The notes beneath the pieces are model-generated. The model was given only the letters and a program-made list of their open reading frames with translations. It was not told the origin of the DNA and made no database searches. From Adiantum capillus-veneris (Eukaryota; Streptophyta; Polypodiopsida; Polypodiales; Pteridaceae): 64,000 bases of DNA. Both the position numbers and the translations under genes were made by a program. The stretch is taken from NCBI GenBank assembly GCA_014529385.2, contig CM043959.1, positions 4,153,045-4,217,044 of the forward strand. Direction: 5' to 3'. Shown piece after piece: positions 41,216 through 50,047 of the stretch. The stretch's first letter is position 1, and each line of letters begins with the position of its first letter.

Positions 41216-42517
41216 GGCTCTCATTTTAAATAGGAGGGAATGTCACGATTGTGACTATGTTGTAGTATTACATTCACTCCTAGTTGCAGATACGCGAAGT
41301 GCCATGCCAAGGAGGACCCCTGCGCTTGGATGGTCACACCCCTTCGCCCAAAAGACGTCTCTTCGCCCAAAGCCACACTCCTTTGACGACGAAGGTATCA
41401 CTCTAGTGATCCTTCGTTGCAACACGAATATTCAATAGGTCATTAATATCTCACTCTCATGATTTGAAAGAGGTTAAGACATGTAGTATGATTGTTTCTC
41501 TTGATACACAGTCCCACAGTCTAGAAAAGCTTGAAAAGAAACATGAGAAGGAGACTCTTTCAGTCCTTTCTTCTCCGAAGTACGACACCTATTTTTTGCA
41601 TGATAGCGATGTGATTGTTTACAAAGATGGTTTGAATGATGACGTTTCTATTGAAGCTAATCTCATTGCAGATATGATCAGTCACGCAGGACCGATCTTG
41701 GCTCTCTAGTCGAGGTCCAAGGAACCCATTCAGGAAGTATTTTGTCTTTGCATGATTAGTCAACACGCATTGTTCGAGTTTCTTATTCGGGACGGTTTCT
41801 TGTATTTTCGTCTCCGTCTTTATGTGTTCTCTTTTCACAGGCATGCCATATTGCACGATGCACATGATTCACTCAGGGATGAGCACGGATGTATGCGGAT
41901 CACTCTCGAAAAGAAAGAACATTTTTTTTCAAGGAGTTCACGTTGTTTCTCGAATGTTCGTTTTGTCTATCGCTTTTACATGTTTCTTCCCTGGCATGAC
42001 ACAGTCTCATACACGAGCACGATTGTCCATCAAGCATTGACATTTCCGTTGTGATTTGCCACAGTAGGTAGCTTTAGGTCGAAAAGTCAAGCTTCGATCT
42101 CACTTTTTGCGTGTGTTTGGTGAACGGTTTGGCACTCCGTCACTTTGTTCATTTGCATTGCATGCATAGTCATTTAGGGAGAATAGTATTTTCCAGTCAC
42201 TCTACATGGAATGGGTATGTTTATGGTTTTGTGGTGGAAGTGGTTTCAGGAATTTTCCTCCTTAGAGATTCTTGAAGAAGGTGGACCCACGACCATAGAC
42301 GAAGTCGGAGCATTGGAGCCACAACAGATCATTTTGTGTCTTTTTAGGTGTAGCCCAAAGAAGCAAGCATTGCAGACCTTCATGAAGTTCAAGTATCGCA
42401 CGACCCACGCAGCAGAGTAGGCCAGCGAAGAGCTCTTCGCAGGATTCCAGGAGTTGTTGGCGCACTTCTGGACGCCATACAGCTCGATACTAGTATCTCA
42501 CTTTAAAAAGCAAGGGA
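41216..42517 (+). pseudogene. C: remnant of pol and 3' region
   Basis: Protein-like sequence resumes at 41464-41709 (VKTCSMIVSLDTQSHSLEKL) without a recognisable domain. The frame 41752-42054 contains RLYV and HRHAILHDAHDSLRDEHGCM, matching the first half of an integrase HHCC finger. CFSNVRFVYRFYMFLP could be its second half. The frame 42211-42420 may be an integrase C-terminal tail. Protease, RT, RNase H and the integrase core are absent. The last 60 bp end in TTTAAAAAGCAAGGGA, a weak polypurine tract before the 3' LTR. Confidence 0.6.
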
Positions 42518-43658
42518 TGTCATGTGCACATCTAACCCTATGTGTACGTGGACAAGATATTTCTACCTCTAGGGTTTAGGAAGCTTAGGAAGTGTTCTGG
42601 CGCCTTTGTGAGCCTGCGTGTAGGCCGTGCATGTCCTGGCACTTAGAGTAGCTGCATACCCTCTGATTGCACAACCCACGATCATTAGTATCATGATACA
42701 GTACCAAGCATGAGCATTTTTTAGAGCATTGAACCGTTTTTGCCAAAGTACACATTTTTCACTTATTTATTAATAAGTGACTTGTTGAAAAAGTAGGTCG
42801 GGCAAATTGCTAGGAAATTATAAAAGAAACTCAATGGGCACTCAGTAGAAGCAGAAGACAGAAGACAAGCTTAGTGCACAAGTGCAGAGTGCAACTAGAT
42901 AGCTTGCCCCAGCATTTTCTCACAAGATCAGCCTAGTGTTTGGAGATTCAGCTAGTTCTGCCAGCGTTTTCAGTTTTCAGCCCTTAGCCTTGCGAGTACC
43001 TGCTCCCAACCGATTGCAGATCCTCACAAGTTTCCCCGTCAAGACCTAGATCAGCCTAGCGTTTTCGGATTTCAGCCAGATCAGCCAACGTTTTTGCATT
43101 TCAATCCTAGCCCGACGAAGCGGTTGCAGATCTAGGCCGCAGTACCGTCACAGTAGCAGATCCCCAGCAGAGCATCTAGCATTTTGAATTTTCAGCCTTG
43201 ATGCCGTCGTCGTCGACAATGTCATCATCATGGCAGATCCCTATCTTGATGACGACACCTTCGTCGCCATCGTCGCAGATCCCGGACTTGACGACGACAC
43301 CTTCGTCGTCATCGTCATAGTCTCTATTGTCGTCGTCGACATAGTCATCATCAAGTACCACAGCATCTAGAAGCATTGTACCAGACTTTGTGCAATCTAA
43401 AGCAAATACCTCTCTAGCAATAGAGAGGTAGGGCCCTTGGAGGGGGGTTTGGGACCCCATCTGGTGTTGTCTCTTTTCTCTCTCTAGCACTCTCTTTCAC
43501 ACTCACTCACAATTGCATTCCACTCGTGTTTGTTCATTGCACATTTACTCTCATTAAGTCGAGGAAGGCTCTTCCTTTCTCTAAGTAAAAGGAACCTTTA
43601 GCACTTACTGCTCACTCATCGTGAGCATACACATCATTCACTTCCGCTACACATTACA
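42518..43658 (+). repeat. C: 3' LTR
   Basis: 1141 bp, aligned throughout with 27442-28566. It keeps the 22-bp dyad (42759-42780), TATAAAAG (42819-42826), the AGCGTTTT.CAG words (42950-43190) and a GTC/GAC-rich stretch (43200-43350). The minus-strand open frame with aspartate runs here is a by-product of that stretch. Confidence 0.95.
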
Positions 43659-43845
43659 TGGATGCGATTGCTAAGTACATTACGATGATTATGATTCTTG
43701 TTAAAGATCTCGACGGGGATAGTGATGTGAATATTCAACAGTGTCGTCTTCGTCGTGCAAGTACTAGATATGTGTTGTCTAGTGCGTCGATACTTAGATT
43801 GAGTGTCTACTGAACTGGTTGTTGGCTTATGTTGGTTCTGCAGGC

Positions 43846-43884
43846 GTAATCGAGGGCGATTACATTTCGTTCAAGAGAGGGGTA
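43846..43884 (+). promoter_or_regulatory. D: dyad and polypurine tract
   Basis: GTAATCG-AGGG-CGATTAC (43846-43863), then 21 bp that include AAGAGAGGGGTA, then the LTR. Confidence 0.88.
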
Positions 43885-44536
43885 TGTCACAAAGTGATGA
43901 CATGGCATGACCTAAAGGACAGAAAGAGGTCAGAGCCCCGTTGAAAGATGAAGAAGAAGTTGTGACAACTTGCAGAACCAATCCGAGAGGCCAAATATGA
44001 AAGGACATCCAATTTCATAAGTTGTACCAACTTATGGAGTACTGTTCAATGTGGCCCAAAAGGGACAAAGGCTATAAAGACTTGCATAAAAGACCGATGA
44101 TGTGGCAATTGGATGGACTCCGCGATTTGCGTTGCTGAGATGGCTGCCATATGGATTTCCGCGATTTGCGCTGCTGACGTGGCACCTATACAGATTTTGC
44201 GACTTGCGTTGACGAGCTGTTGGGACTCAATTGCTTTTAGCTTGAAGCTTTTTATGTAGACTGCTTTTGAAAGGCCCATGGCCTATAAATAAACTGCTAG
44301 CGCCTCAGTCTCATGCAGATTAGCTTGGGAGTATTGTTGAGACGAGACATTGTACTTTGTGAAGCATGAAAAATAAAGAAATAACGAAATGGGCGACAAT
44401 CTTTGGGGCCAATTTCTCTGGGCGCAGAACTTGGCCGTGCCGTGTCGTCTCTTTCTCAATTTTGTTCAGTTCTCTCAATTTTCTCGTATGTGTTGTGGCA
44501 GATTCTTGACTTGGAGTGTCCAAGAAGTCTGTTACA
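43885..44536 (+). repeat. D: 3' LTR
   Basis: Starts TGTCACAAAGTGATGACATGG and ends AGTCTGTTACA. U3 has three units of the form GTGGCA...GATTT.CGCGATTTGCG.TG at 44098-44215. TATAAATAAA is at 44284-44293, and AAAGAAATAACGAAATGGG at 44376 is a variant of the block shared by the other LTRs. Confidence 0.92.
44284..44293 (+). promoter_or_regulatory. D 3' LTR: TATA box
   Basis: TATAAATAAA lies about 70 bp after the last U3 unit and about 85 bp before the conserved AGAAATA block, a sensible place for a core promoter. Confidence 0.5.
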
Positions 44537-45598
44537 GGCTCTATCCAAAAGCAGTACATGAAAAGCATCAAGTTCTAAAAGCATCTGGCCTTTCAAAAGC
44601 AACCAGCACAATTTCAGGGAATTCCGTACAGCCTGTCACGTCATTAGCCACGAGCGTGAAACGAGCAATTCCGTATAGGCTGCCACATGGCACTGTCAAT
44701 GCAAATCACGAGTATCTGTACAGGTGCCACGTCATCATCTTTTACGTGAGGTTGCGGGTCCTGCTTTATTTTATTATTCTTTGAGTGACCTGGCCCCATT
44801 AGACGAGGTCCTATAAGTTGGTAGGAACTCTTTTAAAAAAGAATTGCCCAAACCCTGTAACTTGTCCAGTATGTCATCGATCTTGGGTATCGGAAATCTA
44901 TTCTTGATGGTGATTTTATTGAAAGCCTTGTAGTCAATGCACATTCTCAAGGATCCATATTTCTTTAGAACCAAAAGCACATGCGAACAAAATGGTGAGA
45001 AATTAGGTTGAATCAATCCTTTTTCCAATAATTCTTTCACTTGGTTCATAATCTTTTCATTTTGGGCTCCGCTTACTCTGTAAGGTGGCCGGTTCTGTGG
45101 CATACTGCTTGGAATCAAATCAATTTTGTGATCTTCAGGACGTTGAGGAGGTAACTCCCTTGGTAAGCCTTGTAAGAAGCAGTCAGCTTGAGCTTTCAAA
45201 AATTCTTGTCGTTCCTTCTCAAGGTTGGACAAATTTGACATTTTCTTGTCATCTAATTCATTCAAGAAGATCGACTAAATAAAAAGATTGGATTTCATTA
45301 ATCTGGAAATGGCCGAAGCTGATACAAGTCGAACTGACTCGCCCTTCAATTTTACATCAAGTACTATTTCTCTATTCTTTTCATTCTTCAGAGTTTCTTT
45401 TCTTGCCTTGTAGTCGACCACCACATTGTTCTCGTGGAACTAAGGGATTTCTAACTGTACGTCACACCCTTCCAAAGGCATGATATAGAAGTCCTCGTGC
45501 CCTAGATACCCCTGACAATGCGACTGAAGTTTGCCTATGACAGATGTAATGGCAACAGCTAGAACTGCCTCAGCCGGTGATCCCATTTCTTATGGCGT
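44537..45598 (-). mobile_element. Element E: left part (LTR fragment, RT and protease)
   Basis: 44537-44835 on minus resembles the LTR of H and I: AAAATAAAGCAGGACCC, GATGATGACGTGGCACCTG. It joins coding sequence at about 44848, where an RT frame stops matching, so everything from mid-RT to the 3' LTR start was deleted. Protease sequence continues to 45598, where element F is inserted. E resumes at 54254. Right-side flanks of F show GCGT on both sides. Confidence 0.82.
44848..45598 (-). pseudogene. E: RT start and protease end
   Basis: The frame 45265-44774 gives QADCFLQGLPRELPPQRPED, then IDLIPSSMPQNRPPYRVSGA, the RT entry region. CIDYKAFNKITIKNRFPIPK and DDILDKLQG follow, after which similarity to A stops. 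Upstream, 45598-45270 encodes HCQGYLGHEDFYIMPLEGCD, with a TAG in place of a tryptophan codon before FHENN, and MKSNLF followed by a TAG. RT palm, thumb and the rest of pol are absent. Confidence 0.88.
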
Positions 45599-46741
45599 TG
45601 TGAGCGGGATGGAAACACACAAAACGCCTCTATGACGACCCGACACGCACTCTTGGAAAGATACACACACACACACTATGGGGCACCACTCGGCTTACAC
45701 AACCCACCTGGCCGAGACAGGGAACACACCTATGGAGTGAGAGGAGAGAGACTATCCGTTTGCCCACTCCGCACAAAGAGATACACACACGCACACACCC
45801 AAAAAACTCAGCTCAAAAGAGGAGAATTTCTGATGTTTAGATACAATTGAGCTTGGGCCAACACCAATGGGGCAAATAGCTCACACAGTATGGGTAAAAT
45901 AAGCCAGATACAATCACAAACTGGAGCAGAAGCTTCGCTCATAGGAGAAACTTACACAGCCAAAACAGCAGAAAAATAGTGAGGAATTTGGCAAAATGGA
46001 CAGCGCCATTGCGTTCGGAACGGCCCAAAACCCCAGTCTACAATGTTAAAGTGCTCAAATCCGACCTCGGATGAGCAGTTTACGACCAAAACAGGCTCCA
46101 AAAACCCCAAAAACATAGTTGCGGCTGTTCATCCTCTTCTCTCCACATTTTTTCTGGTCTTCTCTCTGTTTTTTCAGTTCCCACACTTAGCTTTATTACT
46201 TGGGCACCCTTGGCCTTTTAGATGACCTCAAACGGACCCTGAACAGGCCAAAAACTGATCTCGCAGTGCATAGTTGTCACCCTGCTGCATCCATACGCAC
46301 ACCTGGCACTCGACTTTTTTCAATAATGCATCCCGTCACCACGTGAAGTGGACCCAAAAGATGGTACTCATGATGACCTTTCTGCATAATTATCACAAGA
46401 AAACATCCACGTTGTGCCCGTACTTCTCCACGTGCAAGTATTGACCCCATTCGACCTCCTGACGCCACTAGATTCCATCTGACGTATCTGCTTACCTCAT
46501 GTCGTCGGCCCGCGGATAGCTTCCTCAAGAAGCTTTATGCGCTACCAACTCATTATTATAGAGAAAACACACTGGTACCGGTAATAGTGAAAATTGATGC
46601 ACTATGTACATGCTGTCCTACCTGCACACATGTGGGCCCCACATAACCACCTGGCTCTGGAAAATGGGCAATCCTTTATTCGATGCACCATGCATGGGTA
46701 TGTACATATGCGCAATCGCTTGCTCCAAAAAACTCCTGACA
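45599..46741 (-). repeat. F: 3' LTR
   Basis: On minus it starts TGTCAGGAGTTTTTTGGAGC at 46741 and ends GCTCACA at 45599. It includes CA-rich runs at 45660-45676 and 45782-45800. Confidence 0.94.
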
Positions 46742-46770
46742 TAATTTGCCCATCCCCTAGTCTGCTAGAT
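46742..46770 (-). other. F: polypurine tract region
   Basis: On minus, GACTAGGGGATGGGCAAATTA precedes the 3' LTR; AGGGGATGGG is the likely primer. A related GGGGATGGGC stands at 50860-50869 within the gag frame, by chance or as a second tract. Confidence 0.65.
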
Positions 46771-47651
46771 CATTCATGATTAGCAGCAGCAAAAAGCGAT
46801 ATGAGACTCGCCGCGTCACAAGTCTTCTTATCCTTCACCAACATTGCTTGCTCCACAGACAGCTCATCTTGCTCCACCATCATCAATCTAGCATGATATA
46901 ATTTAAGACGCAATCCATTTACCCTTGACTTATGTAGGATTCTATCCAGGTTAGCCAGCGGATATGTACCATTCAAAAAACACTCCACTATCTTGAAAGG
47001 GCCTTTCCACTTAATTTGTAACTTCTTTTGGAAGGTGTTGTCCAGCTTACTGTTGTAGCGCAAAACCAAGTCATGCTTCTTGATACGGTTACTTTTGACC
47101 TTTTCATTTATCTTTGCCAAAGCACTGTCCTGCATCTGCCCATAATGCTCCAACGCGCTCATCCTATCCAACTGAACCTCTTGTAACTGTAAGAGCCTCT
47201 CTTTGAATGCATCACTAGGCGGTCCAAGCAACTTTTCTAACATCTTTACTGCAGGCAACTCTACTGCCACAGACAATAGTGCTTCCTTTCCATATACTAA
47301 ATGAAATGGAGTAAATCCTGTACCTGTCTTCACCGAAGTACGGTAAGCCCATAATGCACTAGGCAATTCCAAATCCCAATTCTTTCCTTGGTGCTCTGTC
47401 ACTTTCGAAAGGATTTGTACCAACTCACCATTGAATCTTTCATTTAAGCCATTACATTGCGGGTAATAAGGAGTGGTATGCTGGTGCCTAATCTTCATCT
47501 TCGCGCATAAAAAATCTAGCAGTTTAGCTCTAAATCCTAGACCCTTATCTGAAAGTAGCTCAAGTGGCACCCCAAACTTGCAACATATTTCATTATACAC
47601 AAATTTTGCCACATCCTTTGCAGTGATCTGTCTTACTGCTATAGCCTCTGC
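46770..47651 (-). CDS. F: integrase core and C-terminus
   Basis: The frame 47612-46770 (280 codons) belongs to the integrase. LLSDKGLGFRAKLL has the second catalytic aspartate, and TPYYPQCNGLNERFNGEL the glutamate. SALWAYRTSVKTGTGFTPFH and YGKEALLSVAVELP are typical of Tat/Athila integrases. Residues 165-235 form the C-terminal part, with KKHDLVLRYN and QIKWKGPFKIVE. No chromodomain follows, and the frame ends in FAAANHE. A TAG at 47654-47652, probably a former tryptophan codon, separates it from the zinc-finger part. Confidence 0.93.
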   Translation of the reverse strand, partial: AEAIAVRQITAKDVAKFVYNEICCKFGVPLELLSDKGLGFRAKLLDFLCAKMKIRHQHTTPYYPQCNGLNERFNGELVQILSKVTEHQGKNWDLELPSALWAYRTSVKTGTGFTPFHLVYGKEALLSVAVELPAVKMLEKLLGPPSDAFKERLLQLQEVQLDRMSALEHYGQMQDSALAKINEKVKSNRIKKHDLVLRYNSKLDNTFQKKLQIKWKGPFKIVECFLNGTYPLANLDRILHKSRVNGLRLKLYHARLMMVEQDELSVEQAMLVKDKKTCDAASLISLFAAANHE

Positions 47652-48323
47652 CTATTTAGAGAGAGAGTCCACCGCAGTCAAAATATAGCTTTTGCCCCTG
47701 CTTGTGATAGGTAACGGGCCTATTGCATCAATTCCCCACTTTTCAAACACATCAAATGCCATAATGGTTTTTCGTAGCTCTGGTTTCAACACTCTTTTCC
47801 CAAATGCTTGACACCTATTGCAAGACCTACACCGATGGTGAACATTCTTGTGCAAACTGGGCCATACATACCCCTCTTGCAAGATCTTATGCAAGGTGAT
47901 CTTTAGAGCAAAATGTCCGCCACATGCGCCTTCATGATTCTCTTCCAACACTCTATAAATCTCCTCCCGCCAAGGTACACGTCTCAACACGAGATCAGCC
48001 CCTTTCATGTATAAGACATCACCAATCAATTTGTACCTGTATACTCTACGCACAAAACCATACTTTTTAGACTTCTGAATGTCCTTTGGAATGCTTCCTG
48101 TTAGCAAAAACTCCTCTTCTTGAGCCAAACTTTCCCGGCCATGATAAAGAGGTAAGTTGGTCCTCAACACAAATAGCTCTCCAATCATGCCTTGAGCTGC
48201 TTCATGTGCCTCTCCATTTAGAGCACGTTCAATGTGTCTGATGCTCCATGCTTCGAACTTTTTTAACAGGCCTTTAATTCTGAAACACATTTCCTTCAAT
48301 GAAGTGTTCTTGCTCTTCCACAC
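47652..48323 (-). CDS. F: RNase H end and integrase zinc finger
   Basis: A 223-codon frame beginning in the tail of the second RNase H (KKFEAWSIRHIERALNGEAH, the H.ER..N..AH signature). It passes through a linker and then the integrase finger GGHFALKITLHKILQ...CRSCNRCQAFGK (two histidines, C-x2-C). DVFEKWGIDAIGPLP and ILTAVDSLSK start the catalytic core with its first aspartate. It is offset from the upstream RT/RNase H frame by a frameshift at 48296-48323. Confidence 0.92.
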   Translation of the reverse strand: MWKSKNTSLKEMCFRIKGLLKKFEAWSIRHIERALNGEAHEAAQGMIGELFVLRTNLPLYHGRESLAQEEEFLLTGSIPKDIQKSKKYGFVRRVYRYKLIGDVLYMKGADLVLRRVPWREEIYRVLEENHEGACGGHFALKITLHKILQEGYVWPSLHKNVHHRCRSCNRCQAFGKRVLKPELRKTIMAFDVFEKWGIDAIGPLPITSRGKSYILTAVDSLSK

Positions 48324-49648
48324 ACCCAGTGCTTCACAACTAACAATGCATCACCTTTTATGCTCAACCTTCTAATCCCTTGCTTCAAAAAAATGTGTAA
48401 TCCGGCTTCCAACGTAGCATATTCAGCCTCATTGTTACTATGAGCATCCAATTTGAACCCTCTCTTACATACTAGCTTCCCCTCTGGATCATAAAGTGCT
48501 ATACCCCCTGAAGCCGCATCATGGCTCTTTCTGTATGAGCCATCAAAGAACAACACATCTGCATTGCTGATCTGTGGCACTTCTTCAACTACCTTTCTCA
48601 CCACCTCTTCCTTAACAAGAAGGGGATTCTCCTTGTAGGTCAACAAATCAGCTAGTGTAGCTCTTGTACTGTCTTCCACCAGGAAAGAGAACTCAAACTC
48701 TTGCAGCTCAATTACCCATTTCTTGACTACATTTGACATGCTAGTGTCATTAATTAACTGTGGCAAAAAGGCATAACTCGTCAAGAAAATAAAAGGTCGT
48801 GGTAGCAAGTAATGACGAAATCGTCGACAAGCAAATATCACACTGGCCATCACTAGCTCTACTTTCGAGAATTTTCTCTCTGCTACCAGCTTCACTCGGC
48901 TTGCACAATACACTGGCCTCATATAATGACTGCCCTTCCCCTTTTGCAGTAGCATGGTTCCAATGGCATCATCCCCTACTGAAGGATTTACATAAAACAC
49001 TTGCTCCCAATCAGGAGCCTGCATGGCTGACAACCCCCCTAACACCTCTTTCACCTCTTGAAATACTTCTTCACACTTGTCATCCCATTGCAATGGATCA
49101 TGCTTTGCCACTTGCTGTAATGGATAAAGGAGCTGCGAAGACAATGGAATAAACCGTGCCATGTACTTCACTTTGTGTATAAAAGTTGCCAATTGCTTCG
49201 TACTCGTAGGAGATGGAAGAAGAATAATAGACTTAACCTTGTCTGGATCAGCTTCAATGCCATTTTCTGACACCATATGACCCAATAACTTCACTCTTGG
49301 CTGTGCTAGATGACATTTCTTTGGATTTTGTTGTCCTCCACATTCATCATATCGAGCTAATACCATCTGTAGCTTCTCATGGTGTTCAACCCTACTGCTG
49401 TAGACACAGAGGTCATCCATGAAAGCTTTAACACAACTACCAATGAATGGTTCCAATACCCAATTTGCCCTCTCTTGATAGAAAGATGGTCCATTTGACA
49501 ACCCAAATGGCAATTCCGTGTAGCAATAGCAGCCCCATGGCGTAATAAAAGTTGTCTTTGTGTGGTCTTTAAGAGCAATCTTCAATTGAAAATAGCCTGA
49601 AAAACCATCACACACACTGTACCTCTCATAACTTGCCACTGAATCCAA
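48296..49648 (-). CDS. F: reverse transcriptase and two RNases H
   Basis: A 450-codon frame. Residues 10-85 are the RT palm (VCDGFSGYFQLKIA, FITPWGCYCYTELPFGLSNG), with AFMDDL at 75-80 giving the FMDD catalytic box. The thumb continues to about 190. Residues 200-340 are the ordinary Ty3/gypsy RNase H, decayed around its first aspartate (VFYVNPS). Residues 362-441 are a second RNase H (LFFDGSYRKSHDAASGGIAL), with D369, E407 in NNEAEY and D433 in GDALLVV. A second RNase H of this archaeal-like type is the hallmark of Tat elements. The real polyprotein starts far upstream. Confidence 0.94.
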   Translation of the reverse strand: MDSVASYERYSVCDGFSGYFQLKIALKDHTKTTFITPWGCYCYTELPFGLSNGPSFYQERANWVLEPFIGSCVKAFMDDLCVYSSRVEHHEKLQMVLARYDECGGQQNPKKCHLAQPRVKLLGHMVSENGIEADPDKVKSIILLPSPTSTKQLATFIHKVKYMARFIPLSSQLLYPLQQVAKHDPLQWDDKCEEVFQEVKEVLGGLSAMQAPDWEQVFYVNPSVGDDAIGTMLLQKGKGSHYMRPVYCASRVKLVAERKFSKVELVMASVIFACRRFRHYLLPRPFIFLTSYAFLPQLINDTSMSNVVKKWVIELQEFEFSFLVEDSTRATLADLLTYKENPLLVKEEVVRKVVEEVPQISNADVLFFDGSYRKSHDAASGGIALYDPEGKLVCKRGFKLDAHSNNEAEYATLEAGLHIFLKQGIRRLSIKGDALLVVKHWVCGRARTLH

Positions 49649-50047
49649 GATCTGATCGATGAATGGAAGAGGATATGGGTTCTTCTTAGTGGCTGCATAT
49701 AAGGGTTTAAAATCTACACAAATCCTTCACTTCCCATCCTTCTTTGGGCTGACTACTACTGGACTCACCCATTCTGTGGTCTCCACAGGGACTATGAACC
49801 CTACCTTCAATAACTTGTCCACCTCTTCCCGCAAGGCTTCCATTTGCCCTTCACCCATCCTTCTTAGCCTTTGCCGCATTGGCTTAGCACCTTCTTTCTG
49901 CTCTATATGCATCTCTTCGCCCTTGAACCCTCTGATCTCTTCATATGAAGTAATGAACAAATCAGGAAAACTAGCCAGCATGTGCAAATATATCTCCTTT
50001 TCCATAGCTGAGAGGTCTCCACTGATCATTTGTGTCATCACTTCCTA
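49649..50047 (-). pseudogene. F: RT N-terminal region with stop codons
   Basis: The frame 50041-49727 holds the RT entry domain: EGAKPMRQRLRRM, EEVDKLLKVGFIVPVETTEW, VSPVVVSPKKDGK. A TGA at 49729-49727 follows where KWRICVDF is expected, so one tryptophan codon has changed. A TAG at 50047-50045 separates this from the protease frame. It could be a former readthrough stop or a plain mutation. The other amber stops in the element argue for mutation. Confidence 0.9.

Larger units (their letters stand above)
27442..43658 (+). mobile_element. Element C: Ty3/gypsy-like LTR element, carrying nested B and A
   Basis: Two LTRs of 1125 and 1141 bp, each TGTCATGTGCAC...ACATTACA, bracket the element, with exact TGGAT duplications outside (27437-27441 and 43659-43663). 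The native interior is only about 2.6 kb: primer site, leader, gag with a coiled coil, and a scrap of pol around the integrase zinc finger. Element B (11.4 kb with A) sits in gag. C lacks protease, RT and most of integrase, so it was already non-autonomous or has since been deleted. Confidence 0.95.
43659..44536 (+). mobile_element. Element D: right part, 3' untranslated region and 3' LTR
   Basis: TGGAT at 43659 repeats the last five bases before C. The sequence then follows the B 3' untranslated region: GCGATTGCTA..TACATT, then AGTACTAGATATGTG. The dyad is at 43846-43863, the polypurine tract at 43873-43884 and a 652-bp LTR runs from 43885 to 44536. The 5' LTR and all genes of D are missing from the window. 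The LTR abuts sequence of element E. Confidence 0.9.

Noticed and set aside
41208-41438. C-x2-C motif CHDCD as a zinc knuckle of element C
   Set aside because: The following histidine and cysteine spacing does not fit CCHC.
43176-43490. 104-codon minus frame with aspartate runs in the C 3' LTR
   Set aside because: It is the reverse reading of GTC/GTCGTC-rich LTR sequence; the other LTR has no matching open frame.
46277-46528. 83-codon frame present twice (46277-46528 and 53786-54037)
   Set aside because: It occurs twice only because it lies in the two LTRs of F; no domain is visible.
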